The position numbers and the translations under genes were made by a program. A stretch of 64,000 nt of DNA. It comes from Lacinutrix sp. Its GTDB lineage: Bacteria; Bacteroidota; Bacteroidia; Flavobacteriales; Flavobacteriaceae. The first letter of the stretch is position 1; every line of letters begins with the position of its first letter. The stretch spans positions 62,001 through 126,000 of the forward strand of contig NZ_JAQWGS010000026.1 in the NCBI RefSeq assembly GCF_029238095.1, read 5' to 3'. Below are positions 1-8,642 of this stretch, one piece after another. The notes under the pieces were generated by a model that ran no database searches, was not told where the DNA came from, and was given only the letters and a program-made list of their open reading frames with translations.

Positions 1-323
1 CAGATTATATTAAACATAATCTTTACAAACAACCAAATCCTAATGCATACCTAGCAAATTTTGCTGAATTCATGATTTTGAATAAAGATTCTGAATATAT
101 TCGAGAATTAATAAAAAATGGAATTCGCCTATTTTCTAAGAATATGATTCTTCAATTTAAAGAAGAAATAAAAACAGTTCCTGTACATTTTGCTGGCTCT
201 ATTGCTTATTTCTGTAAAGATGAAATTAAGCAAGTAGCTAAAGAATTGGGATATAAAACTGGTAATTTTGAACGCAGACCTATAGAAGGTTTAGTGTCAT
301 TTCATACTAAACAACATAATTAA
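1..323 (+). CDS. C-terminal end of a BadF/BadG-type sugar kinase (GlcNAc-kinase-like), truncated by the window edge
   Basis: The reading frame is open from base 3 through an internal Met at 72 to the stop at 321-323, so the gene begins before the window and only about 107 codons are seen. The visible part ends in a G-S-I-A-Y-F motif (about 185-220), which resembles the C-terminal G-S-V-A motif of the ASKHA-fold BadF/BadG/BcrA/BcrD ATPases that includes bacterial and eukaryotic N-acetylglucosamine kinases. A role in amino-sugar or murein salvage would fit the other cell-wall genes in the window. Its stop codon overlaps the mgsA start (TAATG), so the two are probably translated together. The family call is an inference from a fragment. 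Confidence 0.7.
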   Translation, partial: DYIKHNLYKQPNPNAYLANFAEFMILNKDSEYIRELIKNGIRLFSKNMILQFKEEIKTVPVHFAGSIAYFCKDEIKQVAKELGYKTGNFERRPIEGLVSFHTKQHN

Positions 324-685
324 TGGAAATAGCAATTATTGCTCATGACGGAAAGAAAGCAGAAATGGTTCAGTTCTTAAATGAGCATAAATCTATTTTA
401 CATCAAAAAAATATAACTTTAATATCTACAGGAACAACTGGCGAAAAAGTTAAAAAAGCAGGATTTCAAGTCCTTAAAATGCTATCAGGACCATTAGGAG
501 GTGATGCGCAAATTGCTGCTAGAGTAGCCGAAGGCAAATGTAATATGGTTATATTTTTTAGAGACCCATTAGAAAAGCATCCTCATGAACCAGATGTTTT
601 AATGCTTATGAGACTATGCGATTTACATGAAGTACCATTAGCAACAAATGCATCTAGCGCTGCACTTTTTATGAAAGCTATTTAA
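323..685 (+). CDS. mgsA: Methylglyoxal synthase
   Basis: This 120-aa protein should convert dihydroxyacetone phosphate to methylglyoxal and phosphate in the cytosol, a bypass of lower glycolysis. It has the family's N-terminal AHD-G-KK-EMV segment (residues 8-16), the phosphate-binding S-T-G-T-T-G stretch (about 36-41), the GPLGGD motif with the catalytic Asp (about 57-62) and the F-F-R-D-P-L-E-x-H-P-H-E-P-D-V block (about 79-93). Its length matches the single-domain family. The start overlaps the upstream kinase stop by one base. The 3' end overlaps the convergent ridA gene by 8 bp, so antisense pairing of the two transcripts' ends is possible. Confidence 0.93.
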   Translation: MEIAIIAHDGKKAEMVQFLNEHKSILHQKNITLISTGTTGEKVKKAGFQVLKMLSGPLGGDAQIAARVAEGKCNMVIFFRDPLEKHPHEPDVLMLMRLCDLHEVPLATNASSAALFMKAI

Positions 686-1058
686 TAGCAATCATACTAA
701 TCTCTACATTTACAAACTTTGGTAAATTTGCAACCTCCACGGTTTCTCGCGCAGGAGCTGTAGCTTCATTAAAATAACTTGCATAAACTTTATTAATAGC
801 GTTAAAGTTATGCATATTACTAATAAAGATAGAGCTTTTAACTACGTTTTCAAAAGTCATATCTGCAGCCTCCAAAACAGCTTTCATATTTTCCATAACT
901 TGTTTTGTTTCCCTAGTTATATCATCAAGAACTAATGCTCCAGTTTCTGGATGTAAGGCAATTTGTCCAGAAGTATATAAAGTGTTCCCACTTAAAACTG
1001 CTTGATTGTATGGTCCTATTGGAGCAGGAGCATGTATTGTTTTAATTATTTTTTTCAT
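678..1058 (-). CDS. ridA: RidA family reactive imine/enamine deaminase
   Basis: This 126-aa cytosolic protein belongs to the RidA/YjgF/UK114 family, trimeric enzymes that hydrolyse reactive enamine and imine intermediates released by PLP enzymes. Visible family features are the N-terminal A-P-x-P-I-G-P-Y-N-Q-A block (residues 10-20), S-G-Q-I-A (30-34), and the C-terminal substrate-binding R-E-T-V-E-V block (about 103-108) with the conserved Arg. It lies 16 bp downstream of lptD on the same strand and is probably cotranscribed with it. The 3' end overlaps mgsA. Confidence 0.92.
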   Translation of the reverse strand: MKKIIKTIHAPAPIGPYNQAVLSGNTLYTSGQIALHPETGALVLDDITRETKQVMENMKAVLEAADMTFENVVKSSIFISNMHNFNAINKVYASYFNEATAPARETVEVANLPKFVNVEISMIAIK

Positions 1059-1074
1059 GAAAAAAGAGTCTAAA

Positions 1075-3846
1075 TTAAAGTCTTTGGTCTGGTTGTAAAC
1101 GTTGCTCGTATTTTAAATCTTTTAATACATTGGCTTTAATACCAATAAAGAAATTCCAAGAACTTCTAGGACTAAATGGAATCCAACTAAAATTCATGCG
1201 CCAGCTTAGTAAATCTCGTGCAAAACGTAATTGAGTATATGAGAAACCTTTGTTTTTAAAATCGTATCCAGAAGATGCGCCAACACTCCAACGTGGAGAA
1301 ACTTCAATATCTCCAGAAAACATTAAAGAATGTGAAGATATTTCATTTTGTCGTTGTGCATTAGAATAATTAACAGCATATGCCAAGCGCAAATTCCATG
1401 GAATTGAATAATTGTATAAATCTCCTACTTCTTCTTCTTCATCGTCGTCTTCTGTAAAACGTTGGTCTGCAAAATCTTGAGATCTACCAAATAAATCATC
1501 ATCACGTCCTCCACTATCTAGAGTTTCAGTTCTACTTCTATCACTAGTTTTAGAATTTCTATCATTACCTTTACTATTTAAGCTATAACCTATTGTTAGG
1601 TTTGCACTTGTCATTCTAAATAAGCTTCCTCCATTTTTAATATTAAACTCATCTATTTTTCTATTATTATTATCTAAGGCATAAGGATCTAGAGTTGCAC
1701 CAAAATTCACATTCATTTTATTATCGAATAATTGTGTGCCACCACTCATTCTAACAGGACTTATACGTAGGGAATCACCTGCAAGATTGTATGAAGTAGA
1801 GAAATTTAAATTATTTAATAATATAATTTTTTTTGGTTCTATTTTTGTACTGTCTTTGTCTCTTACTTTAGCTTCAATATTATTACTGAGTCCTATACCT
1901 ATAGAGCTAGAATAATTTTGGTTTGGAGACCCAAATAGGCTGCCTTCAAAACGAGAAAACTCATTTTCACTAATGCTATTTCCGTTTATATCTGTTACTT
2001 CATAAGTGTCATAATACCTATCAAAAGCAGGATTAACATTGTAACTTATGCTAGGTCGCATGACATGCCTAATGGCTTTAATTTTTTTATCTTCACCTTC
2101 ATCTTCAAAATTAAAATTACCATAGACTGTTGTACCAATACTTGATGAAAAGTTATATGTTCTGTAAGAATCGAAGCCTTTTATGTCTTCTGTTACTGTA
2201 GTATTATTAGCACTGTCATAAAAACGATCGATAGTATTTAACGTCCAAGTTTCATCAAAATTTGCATTAGCACTTACACTAAAATAATTAAAGATTTTAA
2301 AGTTGGTGGTTATAGGAATAGAGTGTTTCATTCCTATTTTAGCATCATCAAACATTTCACTTTTAAAGAATAAAGAATCTGTAGTTTGGATTCTGTTTTC
2401 TGCTCTAACATTATATTGTAAGTTTATATTCTGAATAATTCCTTTTTTAGAACCTACTTTAGGAGCAAAAGGAAAAACACGACCAACACTAGCTTGAAAG
2501 GTTGGTAGAGTTAGGTTTATTTGCTCGGTTTGGGTGTTTTGAGAATGTGTAGCTGTTAAACTCATATTCACTTGAGGCTCACCTTGAAACGTTTTAGAAT
2601 AAGAGACAGAAGATGCTAAAGTATTATTTAAAAAACTAGCCGTGTTTACTTGGTTTAGCGATTGCTGGTAATAGTTACTACTTCCTAAGTTTACAGAAGC
2701 AGAAAATCTTGAACTTGGATTTGATTTTGTATCCTGATTGTGAGACCAACGCAAATTGTAGATTGTAGTTTTAGAATAGTCTGGAAAACCACGTTCGCTA
2801 TTTATTAAATTCTCGTATCTAAATCCTAATCGACCATTAAATTTATAGCGTTTTTTGTAGTTATTTTCTAAACGCAGTCCATAACTTCCATTAGTATAAT
2901 AGTCTCCTAACACAGCTAAATCTACATAATCATTTATAGCAAAATAATAACCTCCATTTTGCAAAAAATAGCCTCTGTCATTTTGCTCACCAAAACTTGG
3001 AAAAATCACTCCTGAAGTTTGTTTTTTATTTAGAGGAAAATAAGCGAAAGGGACAACAAGTGGAGTAGGCACATCGTAAATAAACATTTGAGCGCTACTG
3101 GCAATTATTTTTTTGTTGGGTACCAATTTTGCTTTATTAACATCAAACCAATACTCAGGATCCTCTTCGTTTTTAGACGTCGTTATTCGCATATTACCTA
3201 AATAATAAACAGAATCGTTTTCTTTTTTTGAGTATTTAGATAAAACTTTCATTTCACCTTGTTCGGTTCTAGAATTAAAAATTAAAGCTTTTTTATTCTT
3301 AAAATTAAAAATAATGGAATCTGGCTCAACAATATTTTCGCCTTGCTTAAATACAGGTCTTTGAGAATATACACCAGCTGTATCTTTTAATCTTCCTGCA
3401 TATACTAGATTTTTACTGTAATCTATAACAATAGTACCTGCAGTGATTTCCATATCTAGGTAGTTTACTTGGGCTTCATTGTATAGGTATGCCTTTTTCT
3501 CTCGTCTATCAAAAGCATTATAATCTTTTGCTCTAGATGTTACTGTGCCTTGTAAAAGTGCTGGTTTAGGTTTTATAGAATCTGTAGCTGTAGAGTCAGA
3601 TTCTTTAAGAGTCATAGCTTTTTCAATTGGCAAAACAATAGTATCATTAACTATTGGTTTAGCAACAGTTTCTTTTTCTAAACTTGGAGTTATTTCTATA
3701 CTTTCGCTTTTAGGGTCTACTTGGGCAAAGCTAAAAGTGTTGATAAACACTGTAAAACTTAAAACAAAAAGTATATGGATTCTATTTGTATGCAACGCTT
3801 TTGTATGTATTTTTGCTAAAGTATGGCTCGGTTTTTGAATTCCCAA
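1075..3846 (-). CDS. lptD: LptD/OstA-like outer-membrane LPS assembly protein
   Basis: This is a 923-aa protein with a hydrophobic export signal (about residues 22-42, ending S-F-A-Q), then an OstA/LptA-like region (about 95-270) and a long aromatic, Ser/Asn-rich beta-barrel region ending near the C-terminus. It fits the Bacteroidota LptD family, which inserts lipopolysaccharide into the outer leaflet. An acidic run (D-D-D-E-E-E-E, about 805-811) lies in a probable surface loop. The longest frame starts with TTG at 3846, but that codon sits inside a TAATTTTG promoter-like box (3851-3844). A start at an internal TTG (3795), directly before the signal peptide, is therefore possible. Neither choice has an ATG. 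Confidence 0.88.
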   Translation of the reverse strand: MGIQKPSHTLAKIHTKALHTNRIHILFVLSFTVFINTFSFAQVDPKSESIEITPSLEKETVAKPIVNDTIVLPIEKAMTLKESDSTATDSIKPKPALLQGTVTSRAKDYNAFDRREKKAYLYNEAQVNYLDMEITAGTIVIDYSKNLVYAGRLKDTAGVYSQRPVFKQGENIVEPDSIIFNFKNKKALIFNSRTEQGEMKVLSKYSKKENDSVYYLGNMRITTSKNEEDPEYWFDVNKAKLVPNKKIIASSAQMFIYDVPTPLVVPFAYFPLNKKQTSGVIFPSFGEQNDRGYFLQNGGYYFAINDYVDLAVLGDYYTNGSYGLRLENNYKKRYKFNGRLGFRYENLINSERGFPDYSKTTIYNLRWSHNQDTKSNPSSRFSASVNLGSSNYYQQSLNQVNTASFLNNTLASSVSYSKTFQGEPQVNMSLTATHSQNTQTEQINLTLPTFQASVGRVFPFAPKVGSKKGIIQNINLQYNVRAENRIQTTDSLFFKSEMFDDAKIGMKHSIPITTNFKIFNYFSVSANANFDETWTLNTIDRFYDSANNTTVTEDIKGFDSYRTYNFSSSIGTTVYGNFNFEDEGEDKKIKAIRHVMRPSISYNVNPAFDRYYDTYEVTDINGNSISENEFSRFEGSLFGSPNQNYSSSIGIGLSNNIEAKVRDKDSTKIEPKKIILLNNLNFSTSYNLAGDSLRISPVRMSGGTQLFDNKMNVNFGATLDPYALDNNNRKIDEFNIKNGGSLFRMTSANLTIGYSLNSKGNDRNSKTSDRSRTETLDSGGRDDDLFGRSQDFADQRFTEDDDEEEEVGDLYNYSIPWNLRLAYAVNYSNAQRQNEISSHSLMFSGDIEVSPRWSVGASSGYDFKNKGFSYTQLRFARDLLSWRMNFSWIPFSPRSSWNFFIGIKANVLKDLKYEQRLQPDQRL

Positions 3847-3933
3847 AATTACATATATTTTTTATGATTAATTTATCAATTTAACATAATTTATAAATCC
3901 ATACTAAACACCATTAAAATCGCTTATATCACT

Positions 3934-5043
3934 ATGCAAACGAGATTAAAAACACTTTTCGTATCAATTATAATAACATTAACAGTAGCGCTTTCTGCAA
4001 ATGCTCAAAAAAAAGCAGAACAATTTATTGTTGTTCTTGATGCTGGACATGGAGGAAAAGATCCTGGCAACCTAGGAAATGGGTATGAAGAAAAAACAAT
4101 CGCATTAAATATAATATTAAAAATTGGTGCTGCTTTAGAGAAAATGCCAGATTTTAAAGTTATATATACTAGAAAAACAGATGTATTTATAGAGTTAATT
4201 GAAAGAGCAGCAATAGCAAATAGAGCAGATGCAGATTTGTTTGTTTCTGTACATTGCGATTCTTACACCAACCAAGCGCATGGAGCAGGAACCTTTGTTA
4301 TGAGTTTGAGCAAAAGCTCACAAAACTTAAATACCGCAAAAAAAGAGAATGAAGTCATTTATCTAGAAGATAATTATGAAGAAAAATACTCTGGATTTAA
4401 TCCAAACAAGCCAGAATCTTTAATTGGAATAAGTGCAATAGCTGAAGAAAACTTAGACAATAGTATTTTACTTGCAAATATTATTCAAGAAAACATGGTG
4501 AATTTAAATCGTAAAAACAGAAAAGTAAAACAAGATGTTTTTTGGGTATTACACAACACCTATATGCCAAGTGTTTTAGTAGAGACAGGATTTTTAACCT
4601 ACAAAAAAGAAGGAGCGTATTTAAACTCTAAAAAAGGGCAAACAGAAATGGCTAAAGCCATTAAAGATGGTATTGTAAGCTATAAAAATCAAATATTTGG
4701 TAACATTGTAGACAGCAATTTTATTATTCCTAACAAAGAAGAAGTTAACCAAACAGTTAGTGAAGACAAAATAATACCTAATACTATCTTTAAAGTTCAA
4801 ATTGCAGCATCTTCAAAAAAACTAGAGCCAAAACCTTTTAATTTTAAAGGCCTGAAAGAGATTTCTAGAGAGAAAGAAGGTGATTTGTATAAATATTTTT
4901 ATGGATATTCATCAAATATTAACAAAATACAAACAATGCAAAACGAAGCTAGGCAAAAAGGCTTTAAAAGTGCATTTATAGTTGCTTACAAAGAAGGGAA
5001 GCGTATTAGTTTACAAAAAGCCCTAAATAGTGTAAGTAATTAG
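3934..5043 (+). CDS. N-acetylmuramoyl-L-alanine amidase (Amidase_3) with SPOR-like tail
   Basis: This is a 369-aa exported murein hydrolase that should cut the bond between MurNAc and L-alanine in the periplasm. A signal peptide covers residues 1-24 (ending S-A-N-A-Q). The Amidase_3 zinc site is visible as DAGHGG (36-41), the Glu of YEEKT (about 51), S-V-H-C-D (about 106-110) and the catalytic Glu in L-V-E-T-G-F (about 215). Residues about 285-365 (F-K-V-Q-I-A-A-S start) resemble a SPOR peptidoglycan-binding domain, suggesting action at septal, denuded glycan. It is divergent from lptD with an 87-bp gap and is followed by the MlaD-like gene. Confidence 0.9.
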   Translation: MQTRLKTLFVSIIITLTVALSANAQKKAEQFIVVLDAGHGGKDPGNLGNGYEEKTIALNIILKIGAALEKMPDFKVIYTRKTDVFIELIERAAIANRADADLFVSVHCDSYTNQAHGAGTFVMSLSKSSQNLNTAKKENEVIYLEDNYEEKYSGFNPNKPESLIGISAIAEENLDNSILLANIIQENMVNLNRKNRKVKQDVFWVLHNTYMPSVLVETGFLTYKKEGAYLNSKKGQTEMAKAIKDGIVSYKNQIFGNIVDSNFIIPNKEEVNQTVSEDKIIPNTIFKVQIAASSKKLEPKPFNFKGLKEISREKEGDLYKYFYGYSSNINKIQTMQNEARQKGFKSAFIVAYKEGKRISLQKALNSVSN

Positions 5044-5066
5044 ACCTATTCTAAGTATATTTATTT

Positions 5067-5074
5067 TATTTTTG
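5067..5074 (+). promoter_or_regulatory. Bacteroidota -7 promoter box upstream of the mlaD-like gene
   Basis: TATTTTTG matches the TAnnTTTG -7 consensus of the Bacteroidota primary sigma factor and ends 23 bp before the TTG start at 5098. No clear TTG -33 element lies 19-21 bp upstream, so support is partial. Confidence 0.45.
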
Positions 5075-5097
5075 TTACCAAATCAAACACTTTTATT

Positions 5098-6060
5098 TTG
5101 AAAATATCCAGAGAAGTCAAAACTGCTATACTTGCCATTTTAGGAATTGTACTATTTATTTTTGGTTTTAGTTATTTAAAAGGCAATAATCTTTTAGAAG
5201 ACTCCATGATTGTATATTCTAAATATAACAATGTTGAAGGGTTAAAGCCATCTACACCAGTTACCATTAATGGTTATGCCATTGGTAAAGTTTTAGATAT
5301 TTATTTCGAAGATGAAAACTCTGGAGTACTAGTAGTTAAAATGAGTGTAGATACAGGTTTTAAATTCTCTAAAAATAGTAAAGCCGAGTTATTTCAAAAT
5401 GGATTTATAGGTGGAAAAGAAATACAAATTATTCCAGCTTTTGATAATGCTCCAAATGCTAAAAATGGAGATTATTTAGAAAGCGCAACAAAAGAAGGTA
5501 TTGTAGAGTTGGTAAACGAGAGATTAACACCATTACAAGAAAAAATAGAGAAAGTAATGAGTGAAACCGATACACTTTTAGTTAGTTTTAACACCATTTT
5601 TGATGCAAAGGCGCAATCCGATTTAAAAAACAGTATAGCTAGTCTTAATACTACAGTACAAAGTTTTAATGCTACAGCAAAATCCATAAATAGCTTAATA
5701 GATGCTAACAAAGCAAAATTAGACAATACACTTGCTAATTTCGAAACAACATCTGGCAATTTAACTACAATGACTAATAATATGGCAGAAGTAGATATTG
5801 CAAAAACAGTTAAAGAATTACAAGAAACCATAAAAAAATTCGATAATGTAATGGCAAGTATAGAAAATGGAGAAGGTTCTATAGGTATGCTATTAAAAGA
5901 CGAAAAACTATACCAAAATCTTGCAGGTGCTTCAAAGCAAATGGAAGAATTACTTGAGGATATGAAACTTAATCCTAAACGTTATGTGCATTTTTCATTA
6001 TTTGGAAAAAAAGCAAAACGTTATGATGCTGAAGGTAATGAGATAAAAGAAAAGAATTAA
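5098..6060 (+). CDS. MlaD/MCE domain lipid-transport protein
   Basis: This 320-aa protein has an N-terminal inner-membrane anchor (about residues 10-28), one MCE domain (about 35-115, with N-V-E-G-L-K-P-S-T-P-V and G-x-x-I-G-K-V), and a long helical, probably coiled-coil C-terminal region (about 130-275). MCE proteins form hexameric rings that pass lipids between inner and outer membranes. The start is TTG (5098-5100), followed by K-I-S-R-E-V-K-T-A, the normal beginning for flavobacterial members, and no in-frame ATG fits before the anchor. The amidase is 54 bp upstream and the Fe-S gene 15 bp downstream. The matching permease and ATPase are not in this window. Confidence 0.88.
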   Translation: MKISREVKTAILAILGIVLFIFGFSYLKGNNLLEDSMIVYSKYNNVEGLKPSTPVTINGYAIGKVLDIYFEDENSGVLVVKMSVDTGFKFSKNSKAELFQNGFIGGKEIQIIPAFDNAPNAKNGDYLESATKEGIVELVNERLTPLQEKIEKVMSETDTLLVSFNTIFDAKAQSDLKNSIASLNTTVQSFNATAKSINSLIDANKAKLDNTLANFETTSGNLTTMTNNMAEVDIAKTVKELQETIKKFDNVMASIENGEGSIGMLLKDEKLYQNLAGASKQMEELLEDMKLNPKRYVHFSLFGKKAKRYDAEGNEIKEKN

Positions 6061-6075
6061 AACACAACTATTAAC

Positions 6076-7389
6076 ATGAACTATTTACCAAACATACTAT
6101 TTGCTATTATTCTAATTGCTGGCATTGGTTACTTTGCTAGAAATGTAAAAAAACTTTTTCGTAACATAAAGCTAGGAAAAGACAAAGACATAAACGATAA
6201 TAAATCACAACGCTGGAAAAATATGGCCATGATTGCTTTAGGACAAAGTAAAATGGTAAAACGTCCAGTATCAGGTTTTTTTCATATTATAGTATATGTA
6301 GGCTTTGTAATCATAAACATAGAGGTATTAGAAATTATAATCGATGGTCTTTTCGGAACACATAGAATAGGTTTGAGCATACTACCAGAATCGCTTTATG
6401 GATTTTTAATAGGAACCTTCGAAGTGTTAGCTGCTTTAGTGTTTATAGCAGTAATTATATTCTGGATTCGTAGAAACGTTATTAAACTAAAACGTTTTAT
6501 GAGTAGTGAAATGTCAGGCTGGCCAAAAAACGATGGGAATATTATTCTTTATTTTGAAATGGTATTAATGACCTTGTTTTTGGTTATGAATGCAACAGAC
6601 ACATCATTTCAAGCCTTAGACTCTGGTAATATAATCAGTCAATATATAGCACCATTATTCTCAGGACTTTCAGAAAACAGTTTACACCTTGTAGAAAGAA
6701 GCTCTTGGTGGTTGCATATTGTAGGTATTTTAATCTTTTTGAATTACCTATATTATTCTAAGCATTTACACATATTATTGGCATTCCCAAACACCTATTA
6801 TGGCAAACTAACACCTAAAGGACAATTTCCAAATAACGATGCCGTAACCAAAGAAGTTAAATTAATGATGGATCCAGATGCAGATCCTTATGCAGTACCA
6901 GCTGAAGATGAAGCAGATGTGCCACCAGCAAAATTTGGAGCCAGTGATGTGCAAGATTTAAGTTGGTTAAACTTACTTAATGCCTATTCTTGTACAGAAT
7001 GTGGACGTTGTACTAGCGAATGTCCAGCAAATTTAACAGGTAAAAAATTATCTCCTCGTAAAATCATGATGGACACCAGAGACCGTCTAGAAGAGGTAGG
7101 TAAAAATATAGATGCTAACAATGGCGTATTTGTAGACGATGGTAAGCAGTTATTAAACGACTATATCACTACCGAAGAACTTTGGGCTTGTACTAGTTGT
7201 AATGCCTGTGTAGAAGCTTGCCCAATAAGTATCGATCCATTAAATATTATCATGGAAATGCGAAACTATCTAGTAATGGAACAAAGTGCAGCACCAATGG
7301 AATTGAATAACATGATGACAAATATTGAAAATAATGGAGCACCATGGCCATATAACCAAATGGATAGACTAAACTGGAAAGACGAATAA
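6076..7389 (+). CDS. Membrane-bound Fe-S oxidoreductase subunit (HdrD/GlcF-like, two 4Fe-4S clusters)
   Basis: This 437-aa protein has about five membrane segments in its first 230 residues. A cytosolic ferredoxin-like module follows with two CxxCxxCxxxCP motifs, at about residues 306 and 372 (C-T-E-C-G-R-C and C-T-S-C-N-A-C). This layout matches the heterodisulfide-reductase-related membrane subunit common in Bacteroidota, which passes electrons between a soluble oxidoreductase and quinone. Its partner CCG-domain subunit starts at 7847. In related genomes the two subunits are usually adjacent (recalled, not checked); here a spacer and a 114-codon gene intervene. The electron donor is not known. 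Confidence 0.82.
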   Translation: MNYLPNILFAIILIAGIGYFARNVKKLFRNIKLGKDKDINDNKSQRWKNMAMIALGQSKMVKRPVSGFFHIIVYVGFVIINIEVLEIIIDGLFGTHRIGLSILPESLYGFLIGTFEVLAALVFIAVIIFWIRRNVIKLKRFMSSEMSGWPKNDGNIILYFEMVLMTLFLVMNATDTSFQALDSGNIISQYIAPLFSGLSENSLHLVERSSWWLHIVGILIFLNYLYYSKHLHILLAFPNTYYGKLTPKGQFPNNDAVTKEVKLMMDPDADPYAVPAEDEADVPPAKFGASDVQDLSWLNLLNAYSCTECGRCTSECPANLTGKKLSPRKIMMDTRDRLEEVGKNIDANNGVFVDDGKQLLNDYITTEELWACTSCNACVEACPISIDPLNIIMEMRNYLVMEQSAAPMELNNMMTNIENNGAPWPYNQMDRLNWKDE

Positions 7390-7398
7390 AAATATAAT

Positions 7399-7466
7399 TT
7401 GGGCATTACCTAAAGGTCGCGCTCTCTGCAAGGAGCTTCAACAAATGCCTCAATCGCTAATGCAAA
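7399..7466. repeat. Putative interspersed repeat remnant (flavobacterial extragenic element)
   Basis: This GC-richer spacer begins TTGGGCATTACCTAAAGG and ends CAATCGCTAATGC. It resembles a short element seen between genes in many Flavobacteriia, with GGGCGTT-type starts and AATCGCTAACGC-type ends (recognised from memory). Its composition differs clearly from the AT-rich flanks. Only one copy occurs in this window, so repetition cannot be shown here. Confidence 0.45.
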
Positions 7467-7482
7467 CCAGAAATAAATAAAA

Positions 7483-7827
7483 ATGAAAAGTAAAACAGCA
7501 ACATACGAGCTAACTATTATACTTATTATGCTATGCGCTTTTCAAAACATTTCGGCACAAGATTATAGAAAAGACTCCTTGCAAATAAAAGTCTATACAG
7601 AAATAGATTATAAAGCAGGAAAACCAATAGACATTACACTAAAAAAAGTGTTTTGTGATTACTGTTCTAAAAACCAATTAAAGTTGCTAGGTGAAGATGC
7701 TATTAGACGAACAGAGAACGAAAAAAACGACCCTAAAAACCAATTAATAGATGGCAAAAAGAAAATTGCTGTTTACATTAGAATAGCAAAAAAAGACTTT
7801 GCAGGAATAAAAGAAAAAGAGAAATAA
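7483..7827 (+). CDS. Small secreted protein of unknown function
   Basis: This 114-aa protein has an apparent signal peptide (residues 1 to about 26, ending N-I-S-A-Q), so the mature part (about 88 aa) is probably periplasmic or secreted. It contains a C-D-Y-C pair (about 59-62) that could bind metal or form a disulfide, and a Lys/Glu-rich C-terminus. I recognise no family. It sits between the two subunits of an Fe-S oxidoreductase, directly after the repeat-like spacer, which suggests insertion into an older operon. The next gene starts 19 bp downstream. Confidence 0.65.
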   Translation: MKSKTATYELTIILIMLCAFQNISAQDYRKDSLQIKVYTEIDYKAGKPIDITLKKVFCDYCSKNQLKLLGEDAIRRTENEKNDPKNQLIDGKKKIAVYIRIAKKDFAGIKEKEK

Positions 7828-7846
7828 CTCATATAAAATAAACAAC

Positions 7847-8638
7847 ATGAGCGAACAACTTATTGTGCCAACAATGGCAGAACTTATAGCAGAAGGCAAA
7901 ACACCAGATATTCTATTTTGGGTAGGTTCAGCTGGAAGTTACGACGATAGAGCAAAAAAAATAACAAAAGCATTTGTGAAAATTCTAAACAAAGCAAAAG
8001 TAAATTTTGCAGTTTTAGGAACCGAAGAAAGCGCAACTGGTGACCTTGCAAAAAGAGCAGGAAATGAATTCTTGTTTCAAATGCAAGCCGTTATGAATAT
8101 TGAAGTGTTAAACGCATACAATGTAAAACGTATTGTAACCTGCGATCCACATTCTTTTAACTGTATAAAAAACGAATATCCTGGTTTAGGTGGAACTTAC
8201 GAAGTTTTACATCATACCCAATTTATTAAAGAGTTAATTACAACTAATAAATTAAAAATAAACGAAAGTAGTTTTAAAGATAAACGCATTACATTTCACG
8301 ACCCATGCTATTTAGGTAGAGCAAATTCAGAATACAATGCACCTAGGGATGTATTAAAAACGTTAAATGCAACGTTGTTAGAAATGAAGCGTAATAAGGC
8401 TACAGCACTATGTTGTGGAGCTGGAGGAGCACAAATGTTTAAGGAGCCAGAAAAAGGAGATAAAGACATTAATGAGTTGCGAACAGAAGATGCATTAGAA
8501 ACCAAACCAGATATTATAGCCACAGGTTGTCCTTATTGTATGACCATGATGTCTGATGGAGTAAAAGTTAAAGAAAAAGAAAACGAAATTAAAGTTATGG
8601 ATGTTGCAGAGTTAATTGCAAGTTCGCAAAATTTATAA
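7847..8638 (+). CDS. CCG-domain Fe-S oxidoreductase subunit (HdrB/LutA-like)
   Basis: This 263-aa soluble protein carries the cysteine-rich CCG domains found in HdrB, GlcF and LutA. A first half has C-D-P-H-S (about residue 102), followed by H-D-P-C-Y-L-G (about 151-157), then the C-C-G-A-G-G motif (about 186-191) and G-C-P-Y-C-M-T-M (about 226-233). These cysteines would hold a non-cubane or 4Fe-4S cluster at the substrate site. It is the probable partner of the membrane Fe-S protein at 6076-7389. No signal peptide is present. Confidence 0.85.
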   Translation: MSEQLIVPTMAELIAEGKTPDILFWVGSAGSYDDRAKKITKAFVKILNKAKVNFAVLGTEESATGDLAKRAGNEFLFQMQAVMNIEVLNAYNVKRIVTCDPHSFNCIKNEYPGLGGTYEVLHHTQFIKELITTNKLKINESSFKDKRITFHDPCYLGRANSEYNAPRDVLKTLNATLLEMKRNKATALCCGAGGAQMFKEPEKGDKDINELRTEDALETKPDIIATGCPYCMTMMSDGVKVKEKENEIKVMDVAELIASSQNL

Positions 8639-8642
8639 AAAA

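Noticed and set aside
3545-3838. 97-codon plus-strand frame opposite the lptD N-terminus
   Set aside because: It lies wholly antisense to lptD and its hydrophobic look is explained by the complementary signal-peptide codons.
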